IMG/VR virus record: IMGVR_UViG_3300031787_000290
Location: 1 to 40,821 of that record
Length of the DNA: 40,821 nt
From: a virus
Reading direction: 5' to 3' (one strand)
The position numbers were made by a program, and so were the translations under genes. The notes beneath the pieces were generated by a model. That model saw only the letters and a list, made by a program, of their open reading frames with translations. It had not been told where the DNA came from and made no database searches. Positions within the stretch are counted from its first letter, which is position 1; each line of letters opens with the position of its first letter. Positions 5,193-11,685 of the stretch are shown one piece after another.

Positions 5193-5569
5193 ATAAGCCT
5201 AAACCAAAAGTAAAACAAGGAATGGTGGTTAGCCAGCGTCGCAAGACCGCTCAAGCTATTCGCGATCCTAAAAAGCCCATGCCCGGAAGTAATTCAACTC
5301 ACTTGATGCAGCATGGGGAATCGGGGAAAAAAAAGTACAAGTACGACGTTAACCCGACTATTTTCCCTAATAAAGATGGTTCATGGACTGATTACAGCAA
5401 TGATCCAAAGGCTGCGTATGCTGAAGCAAAAAAGAGAGGCGAGACGTTTGGTTTTAAGCGTGAGAAACGAGCAGAGAAGTTTGCTGCTGGGTCATGGAAA
5501 AAGGGCCAGGATCGCAAGGAGGCTATGAAGAACTATCGTCAAGATAAACGTCAAAACAAAAAGAAATAA
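5189..5569 (+). CDS. Basic protein with phage NPTIFPNKDGSW module, 126 aa
   Basis: Residues 1-45 are basic and disordered. Residues ~48-100 carry KKYKYDVNPTIFPNKDGSW, TDYSNDPKAAYAEAKKRGE and EKFAAGSWK. This pattern (a 'PT[IL]FPN...W.D.S..P..A...A..RGE' core ending in 'F..GSWK') recurs in internal or tail-tip virion proteins and muramidase-linked proteins of many phages. Here it stands alone with a basic tail (REAMKNYRQDKRQNKKK). It starts on an ATGA overlap with the 39-residue gene. Virion association is inference. Confidence 0.65.
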   Translation: MNKPKPKVKQGMVVSQRRKTAQAIRDPKKPMPGSNSTHLMQHGESGKKKYKYDVNPTIFPNKDGSWTDYSNDPKAAYAEAKKRGETFGFKREKRAEKFAAGSWKKGQDRKEAMKNYRQDKRQNKKK

Positions 5570-5832
5570 TGGCAAAATCACCAGCATGGCAGAGGTCTGA
5601 GGGCAAGTCAAAAACAGGAGGCTTGAATGCCAAGGGCCGTGCATCGTACAAGCGTGAAACCGGAGGCACATTGAAGCCCCCAGTCTCTGCTAAGCAGGCC
5701 AAGAGGTCTCCAAAGGCCGCTGCAAGGCGTAAGTCATTTTGCGCTAGAATGAGCGGGATGGCTGGTCCGATGAAGAAGCCTAACGGGGAGCCGACAAGGA
5801 AGGCCCTGGCCCTAAGGAAGTGGGACTGCTAG
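5569..5832 (+). CDS. Small conserved phage protein with KSFCARM motif, 87 aa
   Basis: Begins MAKSPAWQRSEGKSKTGGLN and carries GRASYKRETGGTLKPPV, RRKSFCARMSGM and PNGEPTRKALALRKWDC. These blocks are typical of a small basic protein family found in phages of many hosts (a DUF-type family; I do not give its number). Two conserved cysteines (SFCARM and the final WDC) could bind a metal or form a disulfide. It starts overlapping the previous stop and its last codons form part of the terminator hairpin. Confidence 0.8.
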   Translation: MAKSPAWQRSEGKSKTGGLNAKGRASYKRETGGTLKPPVSAKQAKRSPKAAARRKSFCARMSGMAGPMKKPNGEPTRKALALRKWDC

Positions 5833-5853
5833 TCCCAGAAGCACTTATTTTTT
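5818..5853 (+). terminator. Intrinsic terminator of the basic cluster
   Basis: Stem AAGTG/CACTT outside and GGGACT/AGTCCC inside with loop GCT-like bases, followed by ATTTTTTT. It begins inside the last codons of the KSFCARM gene and lies where the leftward unit ends (5829), so it separates converging transcripts. Confidence 0.75.
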
Positions 5854-6038
5854 TGGTACACCCCATGAATGAATGACGTTGCCTCTTCTGTGGTGACCTC
5901 GTGGTAGAATGTTTTTGAGTACTTCCTCTTGTTCTTACACCAAACCGTACACGTTGTACCACCCCCATCCTTAATGACGGTCATCATGTCCTGTCCCACC
6001 ACCAGTCTGTGGTAGTTGTTTGAGCTTGTCCACTCCAT
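5829..6038 (-). CDS. Hypothetical protein, 69 aa, last leftward gene
   Basis: Product begins MEWTSSNNYHRLVVGQDMMT and looks like a small beta-strand protein (TVIKDGGGTTCTVWCKNKRK) with a C-terminal helix. Three cysteines occur (CTVWC and one near the end). It is the terminal gene of the leftward unit, 14 bases after the Acb2/Tad1-like gene. The tail overlaps the opposing terminator. No family recognised. Confidence 0.6.
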   Translation of the reverse strand: MEWTSSNNYHRLVVGQDMMTVIKDGGGTTCTVWCKNKRKYSKTFYHEVTTEEATSFIHGVYQKNKCFWD

Positions 6039-6052
6039 TTTGTAAGTATGTT

Positions 6053-6373
6053 TTAAATTTCGTTCTTCCCCTCAACCCCGCGCTTGATTCTGTTTGCGGT
6101 ACGGGCGTTCTGCCAGTGGATAGCCTCTTCAATCTTTGTGATTGTCAAGGCATTTTCTCTGCACGGGAATGCATCGTTAAGGCTTTCGAATAAACACTTT
6201 ACGTACTCGAGCATATCTGTTGCTTGAACTCCGTTTACCCCGACCTCGCTGACGGGGTCTGACTGGATTGTAAACTTTACAACTGGGGCAACCCCCCTCA
6301 CATCCTCTGTGTTTTCGAGGGTGATGAATGGTGTTTCGCCGAACTTCAGCAGGGCCTTTTCTACGTGTCTCAT
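6053..6373 (-). CDS. Acb2/Tad1-like domain protein (candidate anti-CBASS/anti-Thoeris)
   Basis: The protein is 106 residues. The last third (72-106) reads RENALTITKIEEAIHW, then ARTANRIKRGVEGK. This matches the 'RE.aLA.TKLEEA..W' helical hairpin seen in the Acb2/Tad1 family, phage proteins that sequester cyclic nucleotides made by CBASS or Thoeris immunity. The N-terminal ~60 residues (VVKFTIQSDPVSEVGVNGVQ) form a separate beta-rich part. It lies among small early accessory genes, where counter-defence genes usually sit. The family assignment is by eye from the motif. Ligand binding and the defence countered are inference. Confidence 0.5.
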   Translation of the reverse strand: MRHVEKALLKFGETPFITLENTEDVRGVAPVVKFTIQSDPVSEVGVNGVQATDMLEYVKCLFESLNDAFPCRENALTITKIEEAIHWQNARTANRIKRGVEGKNEI

Positions 6374-6402
6374 TTATTTATTGTTTTTAGTGTTATTAAG
6401 GT

Positions 6403-6480
6403 TAGCCACGGGGACTCATGCGGGGTCGGATCCACTACCGCAGGTATTGCCCCCGTGGATTGCCGTTAGCAAGTCGGCTA
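6403..6480. ncRNA. Structured intergenic RNA element
   Basis: Between two leftward genes, an 8-bp inverted repeat CCACGGGG (6406-6413) / CCCCGTGG (6451-6458) encloses TGCGG/CCGCA (6419-6442). A further GCCG/CGGC (6462-6478) and an alternative closing stem TAGCC/GGCTA (6403-6480) flank it. The set can draw as a three-arm junction like the tRNA-like elements at 1167 and 2063, but without a clean T-loop. It lies in the leader of the Acb2/Tad1-like gene and could control it. Confidence 0.45.
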
Positions 6481-6488
6481 CTTACGGG

Positions 6489-6587
6489 TTAGTTAAAGTC
6501 TGTTTTATCCCACCTCTCCACGAGCTTTACTACTGCATAAACAGTCAGGTAGAGGGCGAGGGCGACTACGATTGCTTCTTTCCACAT
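6489..6587 (-). CDS. 32-residue membrane microprotein
   Basis: A short frame (MWKEAIVVALALYLTVYAV, then VKLVERWDKTDFN) with one clear transmembrane helix of ~17 residues and a charged C-terminal tail. Its ATG lies in the last codons of the 73-residue membrane gene upstream, in another frame, preceded by the purine-rich AGAAAAGAAG. Overlap, strand and hydrophobic design support it as real. Such microproteins act as holin-like, exclusion or regulator peptides. The function is not known here. Confidence 0.55.
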   Translation of the reverse strand: MWKEAIVVALALYLTVYAVVKLVERWDKTDFN

Positions 6588-6787
6588 CTTCTTTTCTGTT
6601 GGTTCTTTTTCTTTTCGTGGTTGCTGTTTATTGCGTTGAGCGCCTGCTCGATCTTATCGATACCGTAAGACCTTGACTGTAACTCAAGCTCAAACCTCTC
6701 CTTGAGGTCGTTCATTCGCCCCGTTGACCAAAGGGCAAGTATGATGATGGCTGATAGCTCAACCACGTGCACTACTGCGTGAATCAT
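6566..6787 (-). CDS. Single-pass membrane protein with coiled coil, 73 aa
   Basis: The N-terminal ~20 residues (IHAVVHVVELSAIIILALW) form a membrane helix. A helical stretch (MNDLKERFELELQSR, later IDKIEQALNAINSN) and a very basic tail (KKKNQQKRRCGKKQS) follow. The start at 6787 lies inside the end of the upstream gene (29-base overlap). A shorter start at MNDLKERF would drop the membrane segment. The topology, an anchor plus a basic cytoplasmic tail, resembles small phage spanin- or exclusion-type proteins, without a family match. Confidence 0.6.
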   Translation of the reverse strand: MIHAVVHVVELSAIIILALWSTGRMNDLKERFELELQSRSYGIDKIEQALNAINSNHEKKKNQQKRRCGKKQS

Positions 6788-6962
6788 GTATTGAAATTGT
6801 TTTTTTTAAGTACACGGCAAGGTCAAGGGCCTCTTCGTAAGCGTGTTGTAGCCACTCGATTTCGGAGAGGTCTGTCCTGTCTACGGTTGTCCCGTACTTG
6901 GACAGTCCCCTCTGCTCCCTTGACTCAAGGTCTTGTACTACCTGGTTTATTATTTCGCTCAT
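6759..6962 (-). CDS. Small phage protein with LQHAYEEALDLAVYLKK motif, 67 aa
   Basis: The product contains REQRGLSKYGTTVDRTDL followed by EWLQHAYEEALDLAVYLK. This pattern is shared by small proteins in very many phages and resembles the core helices of MazG-type NTP pyrophosphohydrolases, in which clustered Glu and Asp bind Mg2+. It is shorter than full MazG domains (about 100 residues), so it may be a stand-alone half domain that works as an oligomer. Located 3 bases after the 344-residue gene's stop. Nucleotide hydrolysis is inference. Confidence 0.65.
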   Translation of the reverse strand: MSEIINQVVQDLESREQRGLSKYGTTVDRTDLSEIEWLQHAYEEALDLAVYLKKTISIHDSRSSARG

Positions 6963-6965
6963 GGT

Positions 6966-8000
6966 TTACCCCCAAATATCCTTAATACCCGTCTCCAGTC
7001 CGTACACCATCCCCGCGTTCTCGTTCTTACCCTGTGCTGGGAGGAACTCCGCGTAGGCCACAACCTGTGCGTTTGTTTCGAGGGACTGGTTAAACATCAG
7101 CTCCCTTTTAATTGGGTCGTACATGTCTTTAGCCCCTGCCACAATCGATACGGTGTTATCCTCATCGGAGGTGAAGCTTGCCGTGACTGAGGATCCGTAT
7201 GGGGTCCTTCCCGCCTCGTTGTACAGGTTCCATCTAAATACAAACGACGGGCACGACTTACCGTATGAGGCCACTTTGCCTGGGGCGCCCGTGGCCGGCT
7301 CCCCGTTGATGTGGAACACCCCACGGATTTTATTGTCGGGCAGCGTTTCGATGTCCATGGAGATGCTTGTAACGTGAGTTTCTGGGCTGACCGACACCGA
7401 GTTAAAGGTCACCCTTGTGTTGTAGGAGATCTCCTCGGCGGTCATCCCTGTAACCGAGCACAGCTGGCCGACCGTCCACCTAACGAACTGCTTCTTGCTT
7501 GTCCACGTCTTGGTTGTTCCGTCCGATGATCTCGTAATAGATTTCTGTACGCGGTAGAAAACACCACCCCTAACGAACGGGTTGTCCGGGTTTGATGGGG
7601 TTCCGTCAGTGTTGACGTTCATCCCTATGTCTGATATAACGTCAAAGGAGTGCCCCCCACCGGACTCGGATGGGTAAAGCTCAACCATTTGCCATGGCAT
7701 CCACCTGCCGTTGTCCCCGTACACACGTGGTTTGTTTGTTGTCATAACGGACCCGTTAAACACAGGCATACCGTGACCGTAAGAGTGGATGTAGTTGGAT
7801 ATCATATTGAAGGTGTACGCCCCAAACAGCTCCGTGGAGCTTGATACGTAAACCCTTGTGCTGATTTTTCTAGGGGAAACCGTAAAGTCATGGGTTTCCT
7901 CAACAATTAAGAACCGTGAGGTTTTGCTCTGTATTTGCCCCTCAAACTGCTGACACTCGTCGGGTAGTTGTAGCAGCTCTAACGCCTTTTGTGTGCTCAT
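6966..8000 (-). CDS. Unidentified 344-residue protein of the early unit
   Basis: Largest unknown gene in the leftward unit. The first 30 residues (MSTQKALELLQLPDECQQF) look like a small helical lead-in, and the rest is rich in Thr, Ser, Val and aromatic residues in beta-like alternation (FVFRWNLYNEAGRTPYG, VVAYAEFLP). There is no signal, membrane segment or catalytic motif I can name. The start overlaps the upstream stop by ATGA, ending a coupled chain of three genes beginning at 8604. A DNA-binding or decoy beta-sandwich is possible, but nothing proves it. Confidence 0.75.
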   Translation of the reverse strand: MSTQKALELLQLPDECQQFEGQIQSKTSRFLIVEETHDFTVSPRKISTRVYVSSSTELFGAYTFNMISNYIHSYGHGMPVFNGSVMTTNKPRVYGDNGRWMPWQMVELYPSESGGGHSFDVISDIGMNVNTDGTPSNPDNPFVRGGVFYRVQKSITRSSDGTTKTWTSKKQFVRWTVGQLCSVTGMTAEEISYNTRVTFNSVSVSPETHVTSISMDIETLPDNKIRGVFHINGEPATGAPGKVASYGKSCPSFVFRWNLYNEAGRTPYGSSVTASFTSDEDNTVSIVAGAKDMYDPIKRELMFNQSLETNAQVVAYAEFLPAQGKNENAGMVYGLETGIKDIWG

Positions 8001-8212
8001 TTATGTGTTTTTTTTGATTTTTTAACCACTTGCGCCCCCTCAACCACCTCCCACGAGTACTTGTGCCACGGCCTGTCAAATCCCATTACCTTATCAAGCT
8101 TCCAGCAGTCTGAAAGGCACTTCGACTTAGCCATTTCGGGGGACTTAGCGGTACACCTTGCGTGGTGAATCACGCTATCCCCATCAAGAACCATTACCGT
8201 GTATTCCCTCAT
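7997..8212 (-). CDS. Hypothetical basic protein, 71 aa
   Basis: Begins MREYTVMVLDGDSVIHHARC and ends in a Lys-rich tail (VVKKSKKTHK). The first half looks like a beta-hairpin followed by a helix (SPEMAKSKCLSDCW). Coupled by 4-base ATGA overlaps on both sides (8209-8212 and 7997-8000), so the three products are probably made in similar amounts. No family recognised; this could be a small partner of the 344-residue protein. Confidence 0.65.
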   Translation of the reverse strand: MREYTVMVLDGDSVIHHARCTAKSPEMAKSKCLSDCWKLDKVMGFDRPWHKYSWEVVEGAQVVKKSKKTHK

Positions 8213-8604
8213 TCCTCGCCCTCCCCTGAGATTTCAACCTCAACCTCCTGGGGGAGCGGGGTTTTGTTACTTTCCGCCTCAATTACCACCTTTTTAATGT
8301 TTTTTACAGCCATTACCACCGTTGGCCAGTACTCCAGAGGCAGACCAGACAGCTCGGCAATGGTGTTGTCAATTGTGGCAACGGCACGAACGTACTCGTC
8401 CCCGTCGTTTAGGTCCCCCAAGGTCTTGTACAGCTGCTTAAACTTGTTCTCCAGCTTAGAGACAAGGTTGTTTGAAGCCATTTTTAGGTCCTGTGTAAAA
8501 ACCCCCGTGGCAACACTCTCGTCGTGACACTGGGCGTACACCTGCTGCGCGGCAAGGCCTGTGACAACCATCCTGTAGGCCCTGATTGCTTGTTCTTTCG
8601 TCAT
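8209..8604 (-). CDS. Hypothetical helical protein, 131 aa
   Basis: Starts MTKEQAIRAYRMVVTGLAAQ and is mostly alpha-helical (LVSKLENKFKQLYKTLGDL, VVMAVKNIKKVVIEAE) with a strongly acidic end (EVEVEISGEGEE). First gene of a three-gene ATGA-coupled chain and preceded by its own promoter at 8622-8654. The acidic tail is reminiscent of single-strand-binding or chaperone partners but is not diagnostic. Function unknown. Confidence 0.7.
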   Translation of the reverse strand: MTKEQAIRAYRMVVTGLAAQQVYAQCHDESVATGVFTQDLKMASNNLVSKLENKFKQLYKTLGDLNDGDEYVRAVATIDNTIAELSGLPLEYWPTVVMAVKNIKKVVIEAESNKTPLPQEVEVEISGEGEE

Positions 8605-8621
8605 TTTTCTGTTTGTTTTTG

Positions 8622-8654
8622 CAAGTGTACGACATTGTGAGTAGTATTTGCAAA
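8622..8654 (-). promoter_or_regulatory. Internal leftward promoter
   Basis: Minus-strand TTTG (8651-8654), 21 bases, TACACTTG (8622-8629; one mismatch to TAnnTTTG). It lies in the gap before the 131-residue gene and would serve the coupled three-gene chain. Confidence 0.5.
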
Positions 8655-8676
8655 TAAATTACGCGATTTTAACAAA

Positions 8677-8934
8677 TTAGTTCTTAAAAAACAGGTACTT
8701 TGACTGAGTCTGATCATCTATTGCGTCAATCAGCTCGTCAAGCGTAGCCGCAACGACAAACTGTGCCCCCCCTGAACCAACGACACACAGGTTCTTAAAG
8801 GATGAGTATGGACCTATGTAGTCTATGTGGTAAAACCAAAACTCTTCGATGTGGAACATTTCGGGCATGGTTTCCAGCTCTTCGTACAAGCGAATTTGTA
8901 GATCATCAACCACTGACAGTTTAAGCTTTAGCAT
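8677..8934 (-). CDS. Hypothetical protein, 85 aa
   Basis: Begins MLKLKLSVVDDLQIRLYEEL, with an aromatic middle (EEFWFYHIDYIGPYSSFK) and a Gly-rich VVGSGGAQFVVAATLDELID segment. It is mildly acidic, with no membrane segment. It stands alone, with 45-base and 70-base gaps to its neighbours. I cannot assign a family. Confidence 0.6.
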   Translation of the reverse strand: MLKLKLSVVDDLQIRLYEELETMPEMFHIEEFWFYHIDYIGPYSSFKNLCVVGSGGAQFVVAATLDELIDAIDDQTQSKYLFFKN

Positions 8935-8979
8935 AGAAGACTGTGATTTTGGTTTGTAACAAATTTATTGTGTTTTTTG

Positions 8980-9216
8980 TCACGACTCAACTTTCCTGTA
9001 ATGATTTTTCCAAAGAAAATCCGATAAGCAGACCCCCGTCTCGGTGACCTTCTCCTCTGTCCACTCTGGGTGGAGGTGAAGGTACTCGTGAATCATAACC
9101 TCAAGGTGCTTCTTGCCCCTTAGCCTTGGGTCAATTTCTATAGTTCCGTTTGGCATATACTGCCCCCAGGCCTGTTGCCTCCCCAGTTTTTTCAGTATTA
9201 CCTTCGGGTGTCTCAT
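8980..9216 (-). CDS. Mini zinc-metallopeptidase-like protein, 78 aa
   Basis: Contains the zinc-binding signature HExxH at residues 43-47 within MIHEYLHLHPEW. It is preceded by a beta-like strand (NGTIEIDPRLRGKKHLEV), the usual arrangement of SprT- and gluzincin-like minimal metallopeptidase domains. A third zinc ligand is not obvious; His49 or Glu55 are candidates. At 78 residues it is about half the usual size. Such small phage HExxH proteins are common but uncharacterised. It follows the metallophosphoesterase gene by 18 bases, and the two are probably co-transcribed. Confidence 0.6.
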   Translation of the reverse strand: MRHPKVILKKLGRQQAWGQYMPNGTIEIDPRLRGKKHLEVMIHEYLHLHPEWTEEKVTETGVCLSDFLWKNHYRKVES

Positions 9217-9234
9217 TAGTCAAATTTACAAAAA

Positions 9235-10245
9235 CTACCGAACCCTTCCGTTTATAATTGTAAAATTTTGAACCTCAAAGGTCTCGTCCTCAAAGACCTT
9301 GATGTGGGCAAACCCGTGGTTGTATTTGTTGTACGGTGCGTAGTCCGGGTGCAGCTCCGACAGGCAACCAATAGACCAGCAGGCAACCACCCTCCCGTTA
9401 ATGTTAGGCTCCGTGTGGTGAGATGTCTGGTGGCTGTGACCGCAGATTGCGTTGTCCTTTGCCCTTGTGTAAAGACCACGCGCCACGTTGACGGGGGAGA
9501 ACGTGGACTTACCAAGCTCATGGCCGTGGAGTATCGTCAGTTTCCCCGCGTGGATAAGCTGCTTATCGGGGATCATTACGATGTTGTACCTCTCCAAGTG
9601 AAGCAGGGACTCTAAGTTAAACTCGTTTATCCCAAGCAGGTCGGGTGCCTTATTGATGATGTAGTGTTCGTACCTAATGTCGTGGTTGCCGAGTTTAAAG
9701 TAGATGTTCTGGGTTGGGAAGAGTTCCCTTAGGGTTGCAAGGAACTCCCTGGTAGACAGAATCTCGTTGGCAAAGTTCCTCTTCCTTGGGTCCTTGTCAA
9801 ACCTGGAGACCGCGTAGAAGTCTATCAAGTCTCCATTGATAATGATTGTGTTAACCCCCTGCTCCATCCCGTACTTTAAAGCTGCAGTCAGAGCCTGAAT
9901 GTTGTGGTACGGGATGTGAATATCGGAGATAAGGAGGATGTCGTTGTGCGAGACGGGGAGCTTGAACGCCTTGTGCTCGGGCTCTAAACTCTTGGGGAGG
10001 TTGAGCGGGTTGTCGTTCTTTGACAGCGCCTTGAGGTCTGCAAACTCTGATTTTTTATTCGTGGGGGCGGTTGGCTTTGGGTTGTCTTTCTTCATCCTCT
10101 TTGGGCTCCTCTTCCACCGGAAGTAGGCCGCTGAAAAGCATGAGTACGTCTCCCCCTGTTTTTTAGCGTACTCATTCAGCAGTTGCCTTTGGCTTTTTCC
10201 GCTTGTGTCAGAAATAATTTGTTGAAACACTGTTCGTCTATCCAT
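9235..10245 (-). CDS. Calcineurin-like metallophosphoesterase, 336 aa
   Basis: The complete metallophosphoesterase motif set is present in order: DIHIPYH (about residue 107), GDLID (~138), GNHD (~186), GHE (~238) and GHSH (~265). These give the metal ligands of a two-metal phosphodiesterase. The first ~95 residues are an extra basic helical region (QRQLLNEYAKKQGETYSCF, KRSPKRMKKDNPKP) that may bind nucleic acid. Phage enzymes of this class act as DNA or RNA nucleases (as with SbcD or lambda phosphatase relatives) or degrade nucleotide signals. The substrate cannot be told. It follows an intrinsic terminator at 10266-10301. Confidence 0.85.
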   Translation of the reverse strand: MDRRTVFQQIISDTSGKSQRQLLNEYAKKQGETYSCFSAAYFRWKRSPKRMKKDNPKPTAPTNKKSEFADLKALSKNDNPLNLPKSLEPEHKAFKLPVSHNDILLISDIHIPYHNIQALTAALKYGMEQGVNTIIINGDLIDFYAVSRFDKDPRKRNFANEILSTREFLATLRELFPTQNIYFKLGNHDIRYEHYIINKAPDLLGINEFNLESLLHLERYNIVMIPDKQLIHAGKLTILHGHELGKSTFSPVNVARGLYTRAKDNAICGHSHQTSHHTEPNINGRVVACWSIGCLSELHPDYAPYNKYNHGFAHIKVFEDETFEVQNFTIINGRVR

Positions 10246-10265
10246 TGATTTTATTTTTTATGGAG

Positions 10266-10301
10266 AAAAAAAAACAAGCCGCCCCAACTATAGGGACGGC
10301 T
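10266..10301 (-). terminator. Leftward intrinsic terminator
   Basis: On the minus strand a 9-bp stem (AGCCGTCCC with GGGGCGGCT, one G-U) and a 7-base loop is followed by TTGTTTTTTTTT. It lies between the two-TM gene and the metallophosphoesterase, dividing the leftward unit into an upstream replication block and a downstream block. Confidence 0.75.
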
Positions 10302-10382
10302 GTCAAACAAAACGAAAATTGAAACAAGGCACACAGATCAGTGTGCGGAACAAATGTATTGAATATGTTCCATTGAAGCAAG

Positions 10383-10625
10383 TTAGTTGATTGTAATGCT
10401 AAACCTATTGGTCCCAGTCTGTTTTGATTTTGATTTCCACTGAATGAACTTGGTGACAAGCGCAAACGACATGGTTGTCGAACACGCTATTAAGTTCTTT
10501 GTATCAGACTGCGTAACAGACACTATCACCCCCACGAAAAAGGCAAAAACAAAGGCTAAAAAACCATGGTTTTCACCCGACACGAGGTGCTTGGCAAATA
10601 GGATTGCGGAGTTTGGTTTCTTCAT
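10383..10625 (-). CDS. Small two-helix membrane protein, 80 aa
   Basis: Two hydrophobic segments are visible: GFLAFVFAFFVGVIVSV (~residues 21-37) and LIACSTTMSFALVTKFI (~45-62). They are followed by a basic tail (KSKSKQTGTNRF). The start ATG overlaps the upstream stop by ATGA, so it is coupled to the YegP-like gene. Two-TM small proteins of this size can be holins or exclusion proteins. The location in the early unit argues against a late lysis role. Confidence 0.65.
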   Translation of the reverse strand: MKKPNSAILFAKHLVSGENHGFLAFVFAFFVGVIVSVTQSDTKNLIACSTTMSFALVTKFIQWKSKSKQTGTNRFSITIN

Positions 10626-10912
10626 ACTGCTTCTTGTATTTTCAGCTTACTTATGGGTACCTCAACAGAGACATCAAAGCTCGTCCCCTTCATTTTTTTG
10701 TCCTTTGTCATGTCGTATACGCTCGGTGCGTAAAACGATCTCCACGCCTCGCACATAGCGCATATGTGTTTTTTTACAGAGGACGCAGTGTTTAACACCT
10801 CCGATGTCTGTAGGATTTCGTTGTTAGAGGCCACTGTCTTCACCCTGAACCCCTTCATTTTTTTCCCATCAACAGTTCTTGTGGCGTCGTAAATTTCTAT
10901 TCTGTTTGTCAT
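10622..10912 (-). CDS. YegP/DUF1508-like domain protein, 96 aa
   Basis: Residues ~21-50 read GFRVKTVASNNEILQTSE then NTASSVKKHI. This matches the repeat unit of YegP/DUF1508 proteins (strand, 'asNgeil.tSe', then a helix). One such beta-beta-beta-alpha unit is present, whereas cellular members often have two. The family's function is unclear, though UPF0339/YegP proteins are small cytosolic dimers. Here it is followed by a coupled two-TM protein. The assignment is moderate and based on motif only. Confidence 0.55.
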   Translation of the reverse strand: MTNRIEIYDATRTVDGKKMKGFRVKTVASNNEILQTSEVLNTASSVKKHICAMCEAWRSFYAPSVYDMTKDKKMKGTSFDVSVEVPISKLKIQEAV

Positions 10913-10935
10913 CTTGTTTATTGTGTTTGTTGTGT

Positions 10936-10943
10936 CAAATGTA
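10936..10943 (-). promoter_or_regulatory. Possible -7 element before the YegP-like gene
   Basis: TACATTTG on the minus strand, 24 bases before the start codon, fits TAnnTTTG. No TTTG is found at the right distance upstream, so this is a half promoter at best. The AATTAATT inverted repeat just upstream could bind an activator. Confidence 0.35.
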
Positions 10944-10995
10944 ACAATTAATTGCTAAATGCCCGTGGTGGTTTTGTTTTTCTAACAAAAATCAA

Positions 10996-11385
10996 TCATC
11001 TCAAGTACGTTTGAGAAAACCCAAGCCACCTTAGCACGGAAAAGAACACCATTAAAAAAAATGTGTTTAATAGGCTGTTAGTGAAGCTGTAGGCTATCAA
11101 GAAATCCGTTATTCTGTACTGAAAGAAGTTGGACAGGTGCCACCAGTCAGTAAAAAACACCAGCGCCGTTGAACTGAACGGGAACCTTTCAGAGTACTTC
11201 GGTAAGTGAGTCCCAAAGTACCACCAATGCCTTGTTTCAGAGCCCGGGACAAGCGATCCGTTGGGGTTTGTTTTCCACTTACCCTTCCACCCATTGATTA
11301 TGTAGTCTGGATCGTGGGCAATCCTATCTGATATACCCTTGAACGCCCCAACAAAAAATATCCCTATAATAATTATCGCTATCAT
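10996..11385 (-). CDS. Membrane protein, 129 aa
   Basis: An N-terminal hydrophobic segment (MIAIIIIGIFFVGAF) and a C-terminal one (LLNTFFLMVFFSVLRWLGF) flank an aromatic, Trp/His-rich loop (SETRHWWYFGTHLPKYSERF). A third, weaker hydrophobic stretch (ALVFFTDWWHLSNFFQY) may lie along the membrane. The start is coupled to the upstream gene by ATGA overlap. It resembles small uncharacterised phage inner-membrane proteins. Its role could be exclusion or anchoring of replication, but this is inference. Confidence 0.7.
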   Translation of the reverse strand: MIAIIIIGIFFVGAFKGISDRIAHDPDYIINGWKGKWKTNPNGSLVPGSETRHWWYFGTHLPKYSERFPFSSTALVFFTDWWHLSNFFQYRITDFLIAYSFTNSLLNTFFLMVFFSVLRWLGFSQTYLR

Positions 11386-11618
11386 TTTTTTCTTTTTTTT
11401 CGGTAGTCAGGCCTTGGTTCGCGCATCTCTTTGATATACTGGTAGGCCATGACGGCCAGAACAAGGCTTGCCGTTACCATACACCCAATGGCTGTTGTCA
11501 TGTCCCCCACAAAGTAGCTTGACACTCCGTACACGACAAAAAGAATCAAGAACGTGCTTACAATCTTGCTGTCGTATGCCACCAAGTAGTACCAAAATGT
11601 TGTTCTGTACTTTTTCAT
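11382..11618 (-). CDS. Two-TM membrane protein, 78 aa
   Basis: I choose ATG 11618 (MKKYRTTFWYYLVAYDSK). The frame extends to a GTG at 11693, but that extension crosses a G/C-rich hairpin (11633-11669) and the upstream stop. Two hydrophobic helices (IVSTFLILFVVYGVSSYFV and AIGCMVTASLVLAVMAYQY) are followed by a Lys/Arg tail. Coupled with the 129-residue membrane protein by ATGA, so the two probably form a membrane pair. Confidence 0.65.
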   Translation of the reverse strand: MKKYRTTFWYYLVAYDSKIVSTFLILFVVYGVSSYFVGDMTTAIGCMVTASLVLAVMAYQYIKEMREPRPDYRKKRKK

Positions 11619-11632
11619 TTTTGTTTGTTTTA

Positions 11633-11669
11633 GGCGGGAGGGGGGAAACCAAAAACCCCCCTTTCCGCC
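11633..11669 (-). other. Strong intercistronic hairpin
   Basis: GGCGG..GGGGGG and CCCCCC..CCGCC arms can fold into a ~12-bp stem with one internal loop. No U-tract follows on either strand. It sits 15 bases before the two-TM gene, so it could stabilise or pause the transcript or block start at the upstream GTG. Confidence 0.5.
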
Positions 11670-11685
11670 GTACTTCAAATCAACT

